64,000 nucleotides of DNA from Chloroflexota bacterium (lineage in GTDB: Bacteria; Chloroflexota; Anaerolineae; UBA1429). The position numbers and the translations under genes were made by a program. How positions within the stretch are numbered: position 1 is the stretch's first letter; every line of letters begins with the position of its first letter. This document shows positions 36,781-45,991 of this stretch, piece after piece. The notes under the pieces were generated by a model. That model did no database searches. It was not told the origin of the DNA and saw only the letters and a program-made list of their open reading frames with translations. Where the stretch lies: the NCBI GenBank assembly GCA_019873625.1, contig JAIOAW010000003.1, positions 103,675-167,674 of the forward strand, read 5' to 3'.

Positions 36781-37533
36781 ATGGAAGAAAGGGTCTTGTA
36801 TGCTGAATTGACGCCGCAGGCCTTTCGCGAGCGCTTGGCGAAAGCGCCCATCGCCTATCTCCCTTTGGGGACGCTCGAATGGCACGGCGAACATCTGCCT
36901 TTGGGGGCAGATGGCCTACAATCTCAAGGGTTCTTCGAACGGCTGGCTCGCCAGGTAGGGGGAATCGTCCTCCCTATGCTTTTTATGGGGCCGGATCGGC
37001 GGCGCGCAGTGGGAGAGATGGAACTCTACGGTATGGACTTGTGCCTTGGCGCGCCGCCCGAAAAGGCGTACCCCGATCAGCAATTGGCCGGCAGCGCCTA
37101 TTGGGTGCCGGAGGACCTCTTTGGCGCGTGGGTGGAGGCCATCCTCAAGCAGTTGCGCCGCGCGGGGTTCCGCATCGTGGTGGCGCATGGCCATGGCCCC
37201 TCGACGGGCTATGTGCAAAATCACGCCGCCGAATGGGCTGAGCGGTATGGGCTGGCCATTCTCACCTGCTGGGGCAGCCCGCTGGATCGGGAGGGTTTGG
37301 GCATTCAGGTGGACCACGCGGCGATGAACGAGACCTCGCTGGTGATGGCCCTGCGGCCCGATTTGGTGGAGATGGAACGCCTGCCCAAAGACCCGAACGA
37401 ATGGCCCGTGGGCATCGGCGGCCAAGACCCGCGCCTGTACGCGAGCGCAGAGTTGGGCGAGCGCATCTTGGCGATGAACGCCGAGCGGATGGCAGGGATC
37501 TTGCGAGAGTTGCTAGAGCGTGTGAAGGCATAA
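36781..37533 (+). CDS. Creatininase-family amidohydrolase
   Basis: A 250-residue member of the creatininase/creatinine amidohydrolase family, metal-dependent hydrolases of cyclic or linear amides. The defining motif YLPLGTLEWHGEHLPLGAD (about residues 24-42) carries metal-binding Glu, His and Asp. VVAHGHGPSTGYVQNHAAEW and DHAAMNETSLVMALRPDLV give the remaining conserved His and Glu. Family members also act on formamidopyrimidines and mycofactocin precursors, so creatinine need not be the substrate. The ATG at 36781 follows GAGGGG. The next gene, 48 bases downstream on the same strand, is a CehA-like hydrolase. Confidence 0.85.
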   Translation: MEERVLYAELTPQAFRERLAKAPIAYLPLGTLEWHGEHLPLGADGLQSQGFFERLARQVGGIVLPMLFMGPDRRRAVGEMELYGMDLCLGAPPEKAYPDQQLAGSAYWVPEDLFGAWVEAILKQLRRAGFRIVVAHGHGPSTGYVQNHAAEWAERYGLAILTCWGSPLDREGLGIQVDHAAMNETSLVMALRPDLVEMERLPKDPNEWPVGIGGQDPRLYASAELGERILAMNAERMAGILRELLERVKA

Positions 37534-37581
37534 GATCACGCGATAAACAAACCTCATACCACGGAAAGGGAGGGTGAGGCT

Positions 37582-40140
37582 ATGATCGTTCGCGATGGAC
37601 CGGCTCATCGTGGCTTTCGGCCTTTGGCCCTGGAAGGCCCTTGGCAAGGGGCGGAGGCCGTGAAGGGGTGTACGGCGTTCAGCGCCGAACTCCGTTCGGC
37701 CCTCGAACACGCCCCGTTGGGCGCCTGTGTGGGTTGGGGCATCCCCTTTGACATCAAGGGATTCCTCCCCCTCCACGAGGGGGCGCCCATCACCCTGCGG
37801 TGTGCGCCCAACACGGCGCGCTGGCTCGTCTTCCAGCATACGTCGGATATTCGGCCTCCTCAGCCCAACCGATATGGGTTTATCTCGCCCAGCCGGGGTT
37901 GGGGCCAACTGGGAGAATTGGCCGCGCGCTACACGGTGCTCTATGCGGATGGCTCGGAAGAGGAGATTCCCATCCGCCGGCGCCACGAAATCGGCACGTT
38001 TCAGCGCCCCTGGGGAGAGAATTGCTTCCAGGCCGTGGCGCACTGCAAACCCAGGCCCCAGCGGCCTCATCATGAGCAGACGGCGTTCTCTTGGGGCACC
38101 TCGCAGACGCGCGTAGATGCCGCCGATGACGGCCCTTGGGTGAACTGGCTCTATGCGTGGAATAACCCACACCCTGAGAAGGCCATTGTGGGCCTGCGTT
38201 GTGAGCCTGTCGAGGGGGCTGTACTCCTTATGGCGGTGAGCCTTGGCAATGTGCAGGAGCATCCTTTGCGTTGGCGTCCGCGCCGCAAGGCCGTGCTGAC
38301 CCTGCCGGAGGGCCTTTCTTTTGACCCCACGCTCGATGAGATGGGCCTTCTCAGCCAGATACGGCTCGATATGGGGCAGATCATCTCCGCCCAATGGCGG
38401 CCCATCTACCTCACGCGCGCCTGGAGCGATAGTTACAACAACCAACTGCCCGTCATCAGCCGGCGCGAGGTCATCTTGGAATATACGTCTCACCCGGAGG
38501 CCGCCTTCCACCTGTGGGACGGGGAGCAGGTGCCCGTCTCTCGCGTAGAAGAGGCCCAGGCGGTGCACCTCAAACCCGTGCCGCCGGCCAACCAGCGCGT
38601 TCTCTTGCGCGTGGTCGAAAAGGGCAGCCGCAAGCCCGTGGCCGTCAAACTCCATGTGCACGGCCAGGCAGGGGAATACCTCGCCCCCGTGGATCGGCAC
38701 CGCATCCCCAACCCCGCCTGGTTCGAGGATTACTCGGTGGATTTCACCCATCGGGGCCAACATCATTGCACCTACATCCCCGGCGAGGCGGTCATTGACC
38801 TGCCCCTTGGCCCGGTGTATTTGGAGATTTCCAAAGGGTTTGAGATCAAGCCACTCCGCCTGGTCAAAGAGATCACGCCAGAAACCCGCGAGATCTTCAT
38901 CGAGTTGGACAAGGTTCTCCCCTGGCGCGAGCGCGGCTGGGTGAGCGCGGATACCCACGTGCACTTTCTCACGCCGATGTCCGCCCTGTTGGAGGGGTCG
39001 GCGGAGGGCGTCAACGTGGTGAACCTCCTGGCCAGCCAATGGGGCGAGTTGATGACCAACGTGGGCGATTTCGACGGCAAAACGACCTGGGGTTCGGTGG
39101 AGGCGGGCGGTGACGGGGAATATCTCGTCCGCGTGGGGACGGAGAACCGCCAGCACGTGCTGGGGCACATCTCGCTCTTGGGGTACGAGGGGCGCATCAT
39201 CGCACCGATGACGACGGGCGGTCCCGATGAATCGGCCCTGGGCGACCCCATCGAGATTCTCCTGACGGAGTGGGCGCGGCAGTGCCGCCAGCAAGGCGGT
39301 TTGGTCATCCTCCCGCACTTTCCCAACCCACGGGCCGAAAATGCCGCCGCCATCGTCGAAGGCGTGGTGGATGGCGTGGAGATGACCGCGTGGGACGATC
39401 TTTACAGCGGCATCAACCCTTATTCCCTCTCCGATTGGTACCGCTACCTCAACAATGGCTATATGGTGGCCGCCGTGGGTGGGACGGACAAGATGACGGC
39501 GCGCACGGCCGTGGGCACGGTGCGCACCTATGCCCGGTTGCGCGAGGGGGAACCCTTTACCTATCGCGCCTGGATGGAGGCCATCCGCCGGGCCGAGACG
39601 TTTGTTACGTATGGCCCCTTGATGGAGATGACCGTGGATGGCCGGCCGATGGGCGCGCGCATCCATATGACCTCGAGCGGCGGCACGGTGGACGTGGCCT
39701 GGGAGTTGGCCAGTGTTACGGTGCCGATGTCGCGCATCGAACTCATCGTGAACGGCGAGATTCGCGAGAGCCTGGCCATTGACCCCTGGGCGGCGAGGGG
39801 GTCGTTCCGCGTGCCCGTTACGCGCTCTTCGTGGATCGCCCTCCTCGTGCGCGGCCACTATACCGATAAGCCGGAGATCATCGCCGCCCATTCCACGCCC
39901 GTGATGGTGGAGGTGGAGGGGTCGCCTTTCTATGCCGCCGCCGATGCGGTCACCATCCTTGAGCAAATCGAGGGGGCCTTGGCCTATCTCGATACGGTGG
40001 GCACCCGCGCCGAGACGCGTGCCTACAAGCGGATGCGCCTAATCCTCGAAGGGGCGCACCGGCGCTTGCACAACCGTATGCACCAAATGGGGTATTACCA
40101 CGAGCACACCCCGCCGCACGACCACGCGGCGCATCACTGA
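37582..40140 (+). CDS. CehA/McbA-like PHP-domain metallohydrolase with large N-terminal region
   Basis: An 852-residue protein whose C-terminal half (from about residue 452) is a PHP domain of the CehA/McbA type: WVSADTHVHFLTP supplies the HxH metal motif, and GGLVILPHFPNPR and AAVGGTDKMTARTAVG follow. The first 440 residues are beta-rich with no recognised catalytic motif, and a further beta-sandwich-like segment follows the PHP core (about 690-770). The C-terminus is histidine-rich (HEHTPPHDHAAHH) and may bind metal. CehA hydrolyses carbaryl; the natural substrates of most relatives are unknown. A GGAAAGGGAGGGTGAGG stretch precedes the ATG. It may be co-transcribed with the creatininase gene. 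Confidence 0.82.
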   Translation: MIVRDGPAHRGFRPLALEGPWQGAEAVKGCTAFSAELRSALEHAPLGACVGWGIPFDIKGFLPLHEGAPITLRCAPNTARWLVFQHTSDIRPPQPNRYGFISPSRGWGQLGELAARYTVLYADGSEEEIPIRRRHEIGTFQRPWGENCFQAVAHCKPRPQRPHHEQTAFSWGTSQTRVDAADDGPWVNWLYAWNNPHPEKAIVGLRCEPVEGAVLLMAVSLGNVQEHPLRWRPRRKAVLTLPEGLSFDPTLDEMGLLSQIRLDMGQIISAQWRPIYLTRAWSDSYNNQLPVISRREVILEYTSHPEAAFHLWDGEQVPVSRVEEAQAVHLKPVPPANQRVLLRVVEKGSRKPVAVKLHVHGQAGEYLAPVDRHRIPNPAWFEDYSVDFTHRGQHHCTYIPGEAVIDLPLGPVYLEISKGFEIKPLRLVKEITPETREIFIELDKVLPWRERGWVSADTHVHFLTPMSALLEGSAEGVNVVNLLASQWGELMTNVGDFDGKTTWGSVEAGGDGEYLVRVGTENRQHVLGHISLLGYEGRIIAPMTTGGPDESALGDPIEILLTEWARQCRQQGGLVILPHFPNPRAENAAAIVEGVVDGVEMTAWDDLYSGINPYSLSDWYRYLNNGYMVAAVGGTDKMTARTAVGTVRTYARLREGEPFTYRAWMEAIRRAETFVTYGPLMEMTVDGRPMGARIHMTSSGGTVDVAWELASVTVPMSRIELIVNGEIRESLAIDPWAARGSFRVPVTRSSWIALLVRGHYTDKPEIIAAHSTPVMVEVEGSPFYAAADAVTILEQIEGALAYLDTVGTRAETRAYKRMRLILEGAHRRLHNRMHQMGYYHEHTPPHDHAAHH

Positions 40141-40156
40141 GGGCGCTTTCAAACGA

Positions 40157-40188
40157 GCGAGGGCGCGCTGGCGAAAACGCGCCCTCGC
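40157..40188. terminator. Bidirectional intrinsic terminator
   Basis: A perfect 11-bp stem, GCGAGGGCGCG, with a 10-base loop lies between the convergent CehA-like and HEAT-repeat genes. Confidence 0.75.
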
Positions 40189-40193
40189 ATTGT

Positions 40194-42446
40194 TTAGGGC
40201 TGGTAGTAAAAGAGGATAGTATCTACCTCTTCGAGATCAGGGAGGTCGGCCAATTCGCGGTGGAAGAAGCGCGCCTCCCAATCGGCAATGGTCCCGCCTT
40301 CGCGGATAATCCATTCCTGGAAGGCCTTGACCAGCCCTTGAAACACGTTTTCGCCCGGCTCAAAGCGGTAGAACGATTCGTGGAGGCGCGAAAAGTCGCT
40401 CAGGATGGTGGCGTGCACCCATTGGAGCGCCGGCGCCTGTTCGCCGAGTTCCGTCAGGGCCTGGTGGGCGATTTCGCTCCATTCGTCGGGCGGCAGGTCT
40501 CGCGGGCTGCACACCATCACATAGAGGTGCGCGGTGCGCGGCGGGGCCGAAAGCGCGATGGGGTCGAACACGCCGAGCCGTTGCAGCGCGCCAAAGGCCG
40601 CCGCGCGGATGGCTTGGTCTCCATCCCAAAGGAGCGAGAGGAGCGGTTCTTCGGCGCGGCGGTCGCGCATATCTCCCAGGGCGGTAATGGCCTTCTGGCG
40701 CGTTTCCGCGTCGGGGTCATAGAGCATCGCGATAAAGGCCTCCACGGAGGCCGCCTGGAGGCGTTTGAGCGCTTCGAGTGCGGCGTTGCGCACGTTGCGC
40801 TCGGGGTCCTTGCGAAAGACCGGCAGGAGGATCTCCGTGGCCTGCCCAAGGCCCGAGTAGCCCAAGGCCATCACCGCGCCTTGGCGAGTGTGCCAGTCTT
40901 CGGCCTCGAGGAGGGGCAGGACGCTCGGCAAGGCCTGCTCGCTAAAAGGGCTTAAGGCCTTGGCGGCGGCCTCTTGCACGTTGAGTTCCCAATCCTTCAG
41001 GGCCTCCACCAGGGCAGGGATGGCTCGCGGATCTTTGATCTCGCCCAGGGCGGCCGCAGCTGCCTCGCGCACGGAACGTTCGGGGTCTTTGAGGGCCTGC
41101 AAGAGCGGCTCGAGCGCCTCTTGCCCTGCGATGCGCGCCAAGAGGCCCGCGGCCTCGGCCCGGAGGGCCTTTTGAGGGGCCTGCAAGGCCCCCAAGAGGT
41201 GGGGTACCGCCACAGACCCAATGCGCTCGAGGGCGTTGCGGATGAGGCGCTGTTCGGAGGAGGTGGCCTCCGGTAGGTAATCTAAAAGGACGACCACGGC
41301 CGGCTCGCCGATCTGCACGCACCGCTCCCAGCGCCCTTGGCTGGCCCAATAGCGCGCGGCCGTCTCCGAGCGGTCTGGCTCCCAACCTAAGGCCTTGATG
41401 GCCTCGGCCGCCTTCTGGCGTACGGCATAGTCGCGGTCGCTCAGGGCGCGCACAAAGGCCTCGAGCGAAGAGGGATCGCGCAGGCGCGCCAGGACCTCGA
41501 CCACGGCGCGCCGCACCATCGTGTCGTCATCGTTCACCAAGAGGTTGTTCAAGGCCTGGATGGCCCGTGGGTCCCCCGTTTTGCTCAGGGCCTGCGCGGC
41601 CAGGCGGCGCAGGTTGGCCTGGACGGCCCCCAAGGCGGTGAGGAGGGGCACGACGACGGCCGGCGTGCCGATGCGATCCAAGATAGTGATGGCCGCCTCG
41701 CGGAGCGAGACGCTCTCGAGGCGCAAGAGATCGGCCACGGCGGGAATGCTGCTTTCCCCTCGGACGGCCAAGGCGGCGATGGCCGCCTCGCGCACGTAAT
41801 AGTCGCGATCTTGCAGGGCCTCTATGAGGAAAGCGGTGGCGGCCTCGCCTTCGATTTCGCCCACTACCTCCACCAGGCGCCAGCGAAGGTCGCGGTTTTC
41901 GTCGTTCAGGTAGGGGCGCAGGGTCGGGATGGCCGCTGCACCCATCCGCTTGAGGATGGCCCGCCCCGCCTCGCGCGCGGCGGCATCTTGATGGTAGAGG
42001 AGGGGCACGGCCGCCCGGGCCGCCGCCGCGCCAATGGTGCTCAAAGCGTCCAGCGCGGCCTCGCGCAGATAAGGGCGTTTGCCGCTGCGCACAATCTGGA
42101 CGAGCGGAGGGACGGCGCGCGGATCTTTGACAGCGGCCAGGCTCATCGCCGCCTCTTGGGCGACGGCGTCATCTTGGTCATCGAGTTTGGCGATGAGCGC
42201 TTCGGTCGCCTGGAATTTGCCCACCGCCGCGAGCGATCGCACGGCGGCCTGGCGCACCTCCGGCGCGGGGTCCTCGAGGGTCTCGCGCAAAGCCTTGAGC
42301 ACCTCGGGAGAGGAAAAGGCCGCGAGGGCCTGGGCGGCCGCCGCACGGATGGCGGGATCTCGATCGTAACCCAGGGCCTTGATCAACCCGTCTACATCGG
42401 CCCTTTCGGCCAACCTTTCGACGTTGGGGGGTCTCAAGCCCAGCAT
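40194..42446 (-). CDS. HEAT-repeat protein with unrecognised C-terminal domain
   Basis: A 750-residue protein made of about 20 HEAT/PBS-lyase-like repeats of roughly 31 residues (for example DPRAIPALVEALKDWELNVQ, and repeated AVRQxAAxALxxxG patterns), covering about residues 10-615. A mid-protein linker, LGWEPDRSETAARYWASQ, is a feature shared by other HEAT proteins. The last 130 residues (after RTAHLYVMVCSPRDLPPDE, ending TILFYYQP) are not repeats and I do not recognise them. Probably a binding scaffold. The ATG at 42446 has GGAGGG upstream; a GTG at 42464 would add six residues. It lies 37 bases after panB in the same operon. Confidence 0.85.
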   Translation of the reverse strand: MLGLRPPNVERLAERADVDGLIKALGYDRDPAIRAAAAQALAAFSSPEVLKALRETLEDPAPEVRQAAVRSLAAVGKFQATEALIAKLDDQDDAVAQEAAMSLAAVKDPRAVPPLVQIVRSGKRPYLREAALDALSTIGAAAARAAVPLLYHQDAAAREAGRAILKRMGAAAIPTLRPYLNDENRDLRWRLVEVVGEIEGEAATAFLIEALQDRDYYVREAAIAALAVRGESSIPAVADLLRLESVSLREAAITILDRIGTPAVVVPLLTALGAVQANLRRLAAQALSKTGDPRAIQALNNLLVNDDDTMVRRAVVEVLARLRDPSSLEAFVRALSDRDYAVRQKAAEAIKALGWEPDRSETAARYWASQGRWERCVQIGEPAVVVLLDYLPEATSSEQRLIRNALERIGSVAVPHLLGALQAPQKALRAEAAGLLARIAGQEALEPLLQALKDPERSVREAAAAALGEIKDPRAIPALVEALKDWELNVQEAAAKALSPFSEQALPSVLPLLEAEDWHTRQGAVMALGYSGLGQATEILLPVFRKDPERNVRNAALEALKRLQAASVEAFIAMLYDPDAETRQKAITALGDMRDRRAEEPLLSLLWDGDQAIRAAAFGALQRLGVFDPIALSAPPRTAHLYVMVCSPRDLPPDEWSEIAHQALTELGEQAPALQWVHATILSDFSRLHESFYRFEPGENVFQGLVKAFQEWIIREGGTIADWEARFFHRELADLPDLEEVDTILFYYQP

Positions 42447-42483
42447 AGGCGGTATTCCCTCCACACCTTAATGAGATGGTGTT

Positions 42484-43332
42484 TCAACGCTTGGCAGCAT
42501 AGTCGAGAAACTGCTTGAGCGCGTCCGCAGGGATCTTGAACGAGTGCTCTGGGCCAGGGTAAGTGCGATCTTTGATTTCGCGGTGAAAGGCCTCCATCGC
42601 CTCACGCAAGGCAGCGCCTACATCGGCATACTTTTTGGCGTGGCGCGGCGTAAAGGCCTCGAACATACCCACCACGTCATGAAAGATCTGGCAATGACCC
42701 GAGCAGCCCGCCCCCGACCCGATGCTGATGGTGGGGATGCTCAACTTCTCGGTGATGACCTCGGCCACGCGGGCCGGCACGAGTTCGAGGAGGATGCTCC
42801 AGACGCCGGCGTCTTGCAGGGCAAGGGCGTCCTCCAAGAGGGCAATGGCCGCATCGGCTGTGCGCCCTTGGACGCGATACCCCCCGATGGCCGAGGCCGA
42901 TTGCGGCGTCAGGCCCAAGTGCCCCATCACGGGGATGCCGGCCTTGACGATGCCCCGCACGGCCTCCACCATATTGCGGCCCCCTTCGAGTTTGACGCCA
43001 TCCACCCCCGCCTCGGCCATAAAGCGCCCGGCGTTGTGAATCGCCTCGCTCACCGAGGCCTGGTAACTCATATAGGGCATATCGCCGATGACAAAGGCGC
43101 TTTCACACCCTTTCGCTACGGCGCGCGCAAAGATGATCATCATATCCATCGTGGCGGGGAGGGTGGTGGGGTTGCCCAGCACGGTCATCGCCACCGAATC
43201 TCCCACGAGGACGATATCCACCCCCGCACGGTCAATAATGCGGGCCGAGGGATAATCATAGCAGGTGATCATACTGAGCGGTTCGCCGCGCTCGACCATC
43301 GCATAGAGATCGGGGATCGTTTTCTTGGGCAT
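42484..43332 (-). CDS. panB: 3-methyl-2-oxobutanoate hydroxymethyltransferase
   Basis: A 282-residue TIM-barrel enzyme that converts alpha-ketoisovalerate and methylene-tetrahydrofolate to ketopantoate, the first step of pantothenate and CoA synthesis. Diagnostic segments are MITCYDYPSARIIDRAG, VLVGDSVAMTVLG with the metal-binding Asp, IGDMPYMSYQ, KLEGG and MGHLGLTPQS. The ATG at 43332 has AAGGAG upstream; a longer frame to 43467 is a shadow over the aminotransferase end. No panC or panD is seen nearby. Confidence 0.93.
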   Translation of the reverse strand: MPKKTIPDLYAMVERGEPLSMITCYDYPSARIIDRAGVDIVLVGDSVAMTVLGNPTTLPATMDMMIIFARAVAKGCESAFVIGDMPYMSYQASVSEAIHNAGRFMAEAGVDGVKLEGGRNMVEAVRGIVKAGIPVMGHLGLTPQSASAIGGYRVQGRTADAAIALLEDALALQDAGVWSILLELVPARVAEVITEKLSIPTISIGSGAGCSGHCQIFHDVVGMFEAFTPRHAKKYADVGAALREAMEAFHREIKDRTYPGPEHSFKIPADALKQFLDYAAKR

Positions 43333-43363
43333 TGGGAACTCCTTAAAGTGTGATGGCTTATTC

Positions 43364-44575
43364 TCAACTCCACGCCGCGTACACCTTGCGCGCCGCGGTG
43401 ACGATATCCTCCATATCTTCGCGGCTCCCCAGGAGCACGCGCTGGGGCATCCAAAGGCCGCGAGCACAGACCTCTTCGCAGGCCGGCGTGGGATCGGGCG
43501 CTTGCTGGGGCAGGCCCAACCGCTCGCGGATGAAGCGGCTGCGTTTCACGATGACCTCCTGCTGGCTGAGCGGCTCGGGGTAGCCCAAGGCGATGGGGAT
43601 GCCCTCCGCACGCATAGCCCGCGCGAACTCGCCGGCCGGGCGCCCGCCAAAGGCCTCCGGCTCATACAGCATGCGGTAGATGTGGTAGGCGCAGAGGGTT
43701 GTGCGCGGGTCGCTCCGTACAGGATTTAGGCCGGGGATTTCGCTGAGCGCTTCGTCGAGGTAAGCGGCGTTCGCCGCGCGCCGTTCGGTCTGTTCTTGGA
43801 GGCGTGTCAACTGCACGCGGAGCACCGCGGCGCTCCACTCCACCATACGATAGTTGGAGGCGAGGCCGATGTGCTCGTAAAAGGCGCCGCCGCGGCCGCG
43901 CCCCACGTTGACCACCGACCAGCATTTGTCGGCCCACTCTGCCGAGTTCGTGAGGACTATGCCCCCTTCGCCGGCCGTGATGTTCTTGCTGTTCTGAAAA
44001 CTGAAACAGCCCATATCGCCCAAGGCGCCCACTTTGCGGCCCTTCCACATAGCGCCGTGGGCTTGACAGGCATCTTCGATGACGAGGAGGCCGTGCCGCG
44101 CGGCGATGGCGCAGATGGCGTCCATATCGGCGGGTTCCCCGCCCAAGTGCACGGGCAGGATGGCCTTGGTGCGCGGCGTGATGAGGGCCTCGATGCGCTC
44201 GGGGTCGAGGTTCCAGGTGGATAGCGAAATATCCGCAAAACGGGGGATGGCCCCGACCAAAAGGCAGGCGTTCGCCGTGGCGATGAACGTGTAGGGCGTG
44301 GTGATGACCTCATCTCCCCAGTCAATGCCGGCCGCCCGTAGGCACACCTCCAACGCCGCCGAGCCGTTCGTACAGGCCACGCCATAGGCTGCATCGTGAT
44401 AGGCGGCAAACTCCTCTTCAAAAGCCTTCACCTGGGATCCCTCATAGGACCACCATACCCCCGAACGCAAGGTCTCGAGCAGGGCGCGCTCTTCGGCCTC
44501 CGTCCACTGGGGCCAAGCGGGGAAAGGCGCCGTGCGAACGGGCCTGCCTCCTTCGATCGCTAGCCTTTCGCGCAT
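43364..44575 (-). CDS. DegT/DnrJ/EryC1/StrS-family PLP aminotransferase
   Basis: A 403-residue sugar-aminotransferase-type enzyme, usually converting keto-sugars of nucleotide-linked sugars to amino sugars. It starts IEGGRPVRTAPFPAWPQW, has NGSAALEVCLRAAGI, the substrate segment EDACQAHGAMWKGRKVG and the PLP lysine in FSFQNSKNITAGEGG. The C-terminal ALGYPEPLSQQEVI also fits. The ATG at 44575 follows AAGGAGG. A clean promoter is at 44605-44633. No nucleotide-sugar genes are adjacent, so AHBA-synthase-like or other uses are possible. Confidence 0.88.
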   Translation of the reverse strand: MRERLAIEGGRPVRTAPFPAWPQWTEAEERALLETLRSGVWWSYEGSQVKAFEEEFAAYHDAAYGVACTNGSAALEVCLRAAGIDWGDEVITTPYTFIATANACLLVGAIPRFADISLSTWNLDPERIEALITPRTKAILPVHLGGEPADMDAICAIAARHGLLVIEDACQAHGAMWKGRKVGALGDMGCFSFQNSKNITAGEGGIVLTNSAEWADKCWSVVNVGRGRGGAFYEHIGLASNYRMVEWSAAVLRVQLTRLQEQTERRAANAAYLDEALSEIPGLNPVRSDPRTTLCAYHIYRMLYEPEAFGGRPAGEFARAMRAEGIPIALGYPEPLSQQEVIVKRSRFIRERLGLPQQAPDPTPACEEVCARGLWMPQRVLLGSREDMEDIVTAARKVYAAWS

Positions 44576-44604
44576 TGGGCACCTCCTTGTGCAATCTGCG
44601 CCCA

Positions 44605-44633
44605 AATGTAAGCGGGAGGGCGCTTCTTGTCAA
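44605..44633 (-). promoter_or_regulatory. Promoter of the aminotransferase-panB-HEAT operon
   Basis: Minus-strand TTGACA (44628-44633), a 17-bp spacer and TACATT (44605-44610), about 30 bases upstream of the aminotransferase start. Confidence 0.7.
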
Positions 44634-44656
44634 GGAAAGAGGGGTATGGGAAAAGG

Positions 44657-44694
44657 GCGGGGCCTCCAAGAGGCTTGGCCTATAGAGGCCCCGC
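44657..44694 (-). terminator. Intrinsic terminator of the MgtE_N-CBS/Nramp operon
   Basis: A 10-bp stem, GCGGGGCCTC with GAGGCCCCGC, lies just past the Nramp stop and is followed on the minus strand by CTTTTCCC. Confidence 0.6.
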
Positions 44695-44711
44695 GCCGAG
44701 CCTCGAGGGAT

Positions 44712-45953
44712 TTAGGTGCTAAAGAAGAACATCGTGACCGTGGCGATGCTCACTAGGATGGCTAGAATCGTGGCAAAGATATTCGTGCCGCGGCCGTTGC
44801 GCCAATCTCCCATAATGCGGGGGTTGTTGGCCAGTTTGAGCATAAAGATGAGCACAAAGGGCAGGAGCACCGAGTTCGCCACCTGCGAGAGCCACATCAG
44901 GGGGAAGAGCGGGATGCCCGGGATGAGCACGAGGAGCGTGCTTAGGACGATTTGCGCCGTGTACAAGTTGTAAAAGATGGGCGCCTCGCGGTAACTGCGG
45001 TTGATGCCGCGTTCCCAGCCAAAGGCCTCGCACACGGCGTAAGTGGTGGAAAGGGGCAGCACAGAGGCCGCAAGAAGCGAGGCCCCCAAGAGGCCGATGG
45101 AAAAGAGGAATTCGGCCCATTCGCCAGCGAGGGGGGCCAGGGCGCGGGCGGCCTCCTCGGCGGAATCCACAGCGATGCCGGCCTTGTAAAGCGTGGCGGC
45201 CGTGGCGATGATGATGAACGCCGAGACGATGTTCCCAATGACGGCGCCGACGGAGACATCTAGCCGGGTGTAGGCGAATTCCTCCTTGCGGACGCCCTTG
45301 TCAGCCACGGTGGCCTGCATATAGGCGCATCCCCAGGGCGTGATCGTCGTGCCCACAGTGGCCAGGAGGGCGATGAGGTACTGCCGATCTCGCGAAAAGG
45401 TGGGGATGATGAAATTGTGGGCGATGGCTCCCCAGTCGGGCTTCACGAGGATGGCCGAGGCGATGTAACAGATGGCGTAACTCGCCAAGACGAGGAGCAC
45501 TTTTTCGACATAGCGATAGGACCCCCTCAATACCAGGAACCAGATCATCGCGGCGGCGATGGGCACGGCGATGTACCGCGAGACGCCGAGGAGTTCCGAG
45601 GCCGCCGCGATGCCCGCGAATTGGGCCGCCGTGGTGCCGAAATTGGCGATCATCAACCCCAGCATAATGAGGAACGTCTCGCGAACGCCATACTCCTCGC
45701 GCACGAGGTCAGAAAAGCCCTTGCCCGTTACCGCGCCCATCCGGGCGGCCATCTCCAAAATCACCACTTCACCGAAGGTGATCCACAAAATGACCCATAG
45801 GAAGCGGAAGCCAAAGACGGACCCCGCCATCGAGTAGGTGGCGATGCCAGGGGCGTCATTATCGGCGCTGGAGGTGATCAGCCCTGGCCCCAGGATGGCG
45901 AGAAACATCAAGATACGTTGTCCAATCAACCCAAGCCGCGTGCGCCAGCGCAT
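44712..45953 (-). CDS. Nramp-family divalent metal transporter, NrmT-like (possible Mg2+ transporter)
   Basis: A 413-residue transporter with 11 predicted membrane helices, of the SLC11/Nramp family. The family fold is clear (FLAILGPGLITSSADNDAPG at the start; GEVVILEMAARMGAVTGKGF in helix 2). However, the helix-1 DPGN motif is replaced by DNDAPG (about residues 31-36). The helix-6 MPH motif is replaced by TPWG in GTTITPWGCAYMQ, which loses the soft metal-binding Met. Such changes, as I recall, mark Nramp-related magnesium transporters. The ATG at 45953 has GAGGAGAAA upstream; longer N-terminal frames overlap the previous gene. It is the second gene after a MgtE-N/CBS protein, which supports magnesium or a similar hard metal. 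Confidence 0.85.
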   Translation of the reverse strand: MRWRTRLGLIGQRILMFLAILGPGLITSSADNDAPGIATYSMAGSVFGFRFLWVILWITFGEVVILEMAARMGAVTGKGFSDLVREEYGVRETFLIMLGLMIANFGTTAAQFAGIAAASELLGVSRYIAVPIAAAMIWFLVLRGSYRYVEKVLLVLASYAICYIASAILVKPDWGAIAHNFIIPTFSRDRQYLIALLATVGTTITPWGCAYMQATVADKGVRKEEFAYTRLDVSVGAVIGNIVSAFIIIATAATLYKAGIAVDSAEEAARALAPLAGEWAEFLFSIGLLGASLLAASVLPLSTTYAVCEAFGWERGINRSYREAPIFYNLYTAQIVLSTLLVLIPGIPLFPLMWLSQVANSVLLPFVLIFMLKLANNPRIMGDWRNGRGTNIFATILAILVSIATVTMFFFST

Positions 45954-45991
45954 CGTGTCATTTCTCCTCTCGCGTGGGGTTCGTCGAAAGA

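Noticed and set aside
37513-39966. An 817-codon open frame on the minus strand opposite the CehA-like gene
   Set aside because: It mirrors the CehA-like gene with its clear PHP motifs and has a His/Arg/Gly-rich sequence without family motifs. Long antisense frames are expected in GC-rich DNA.
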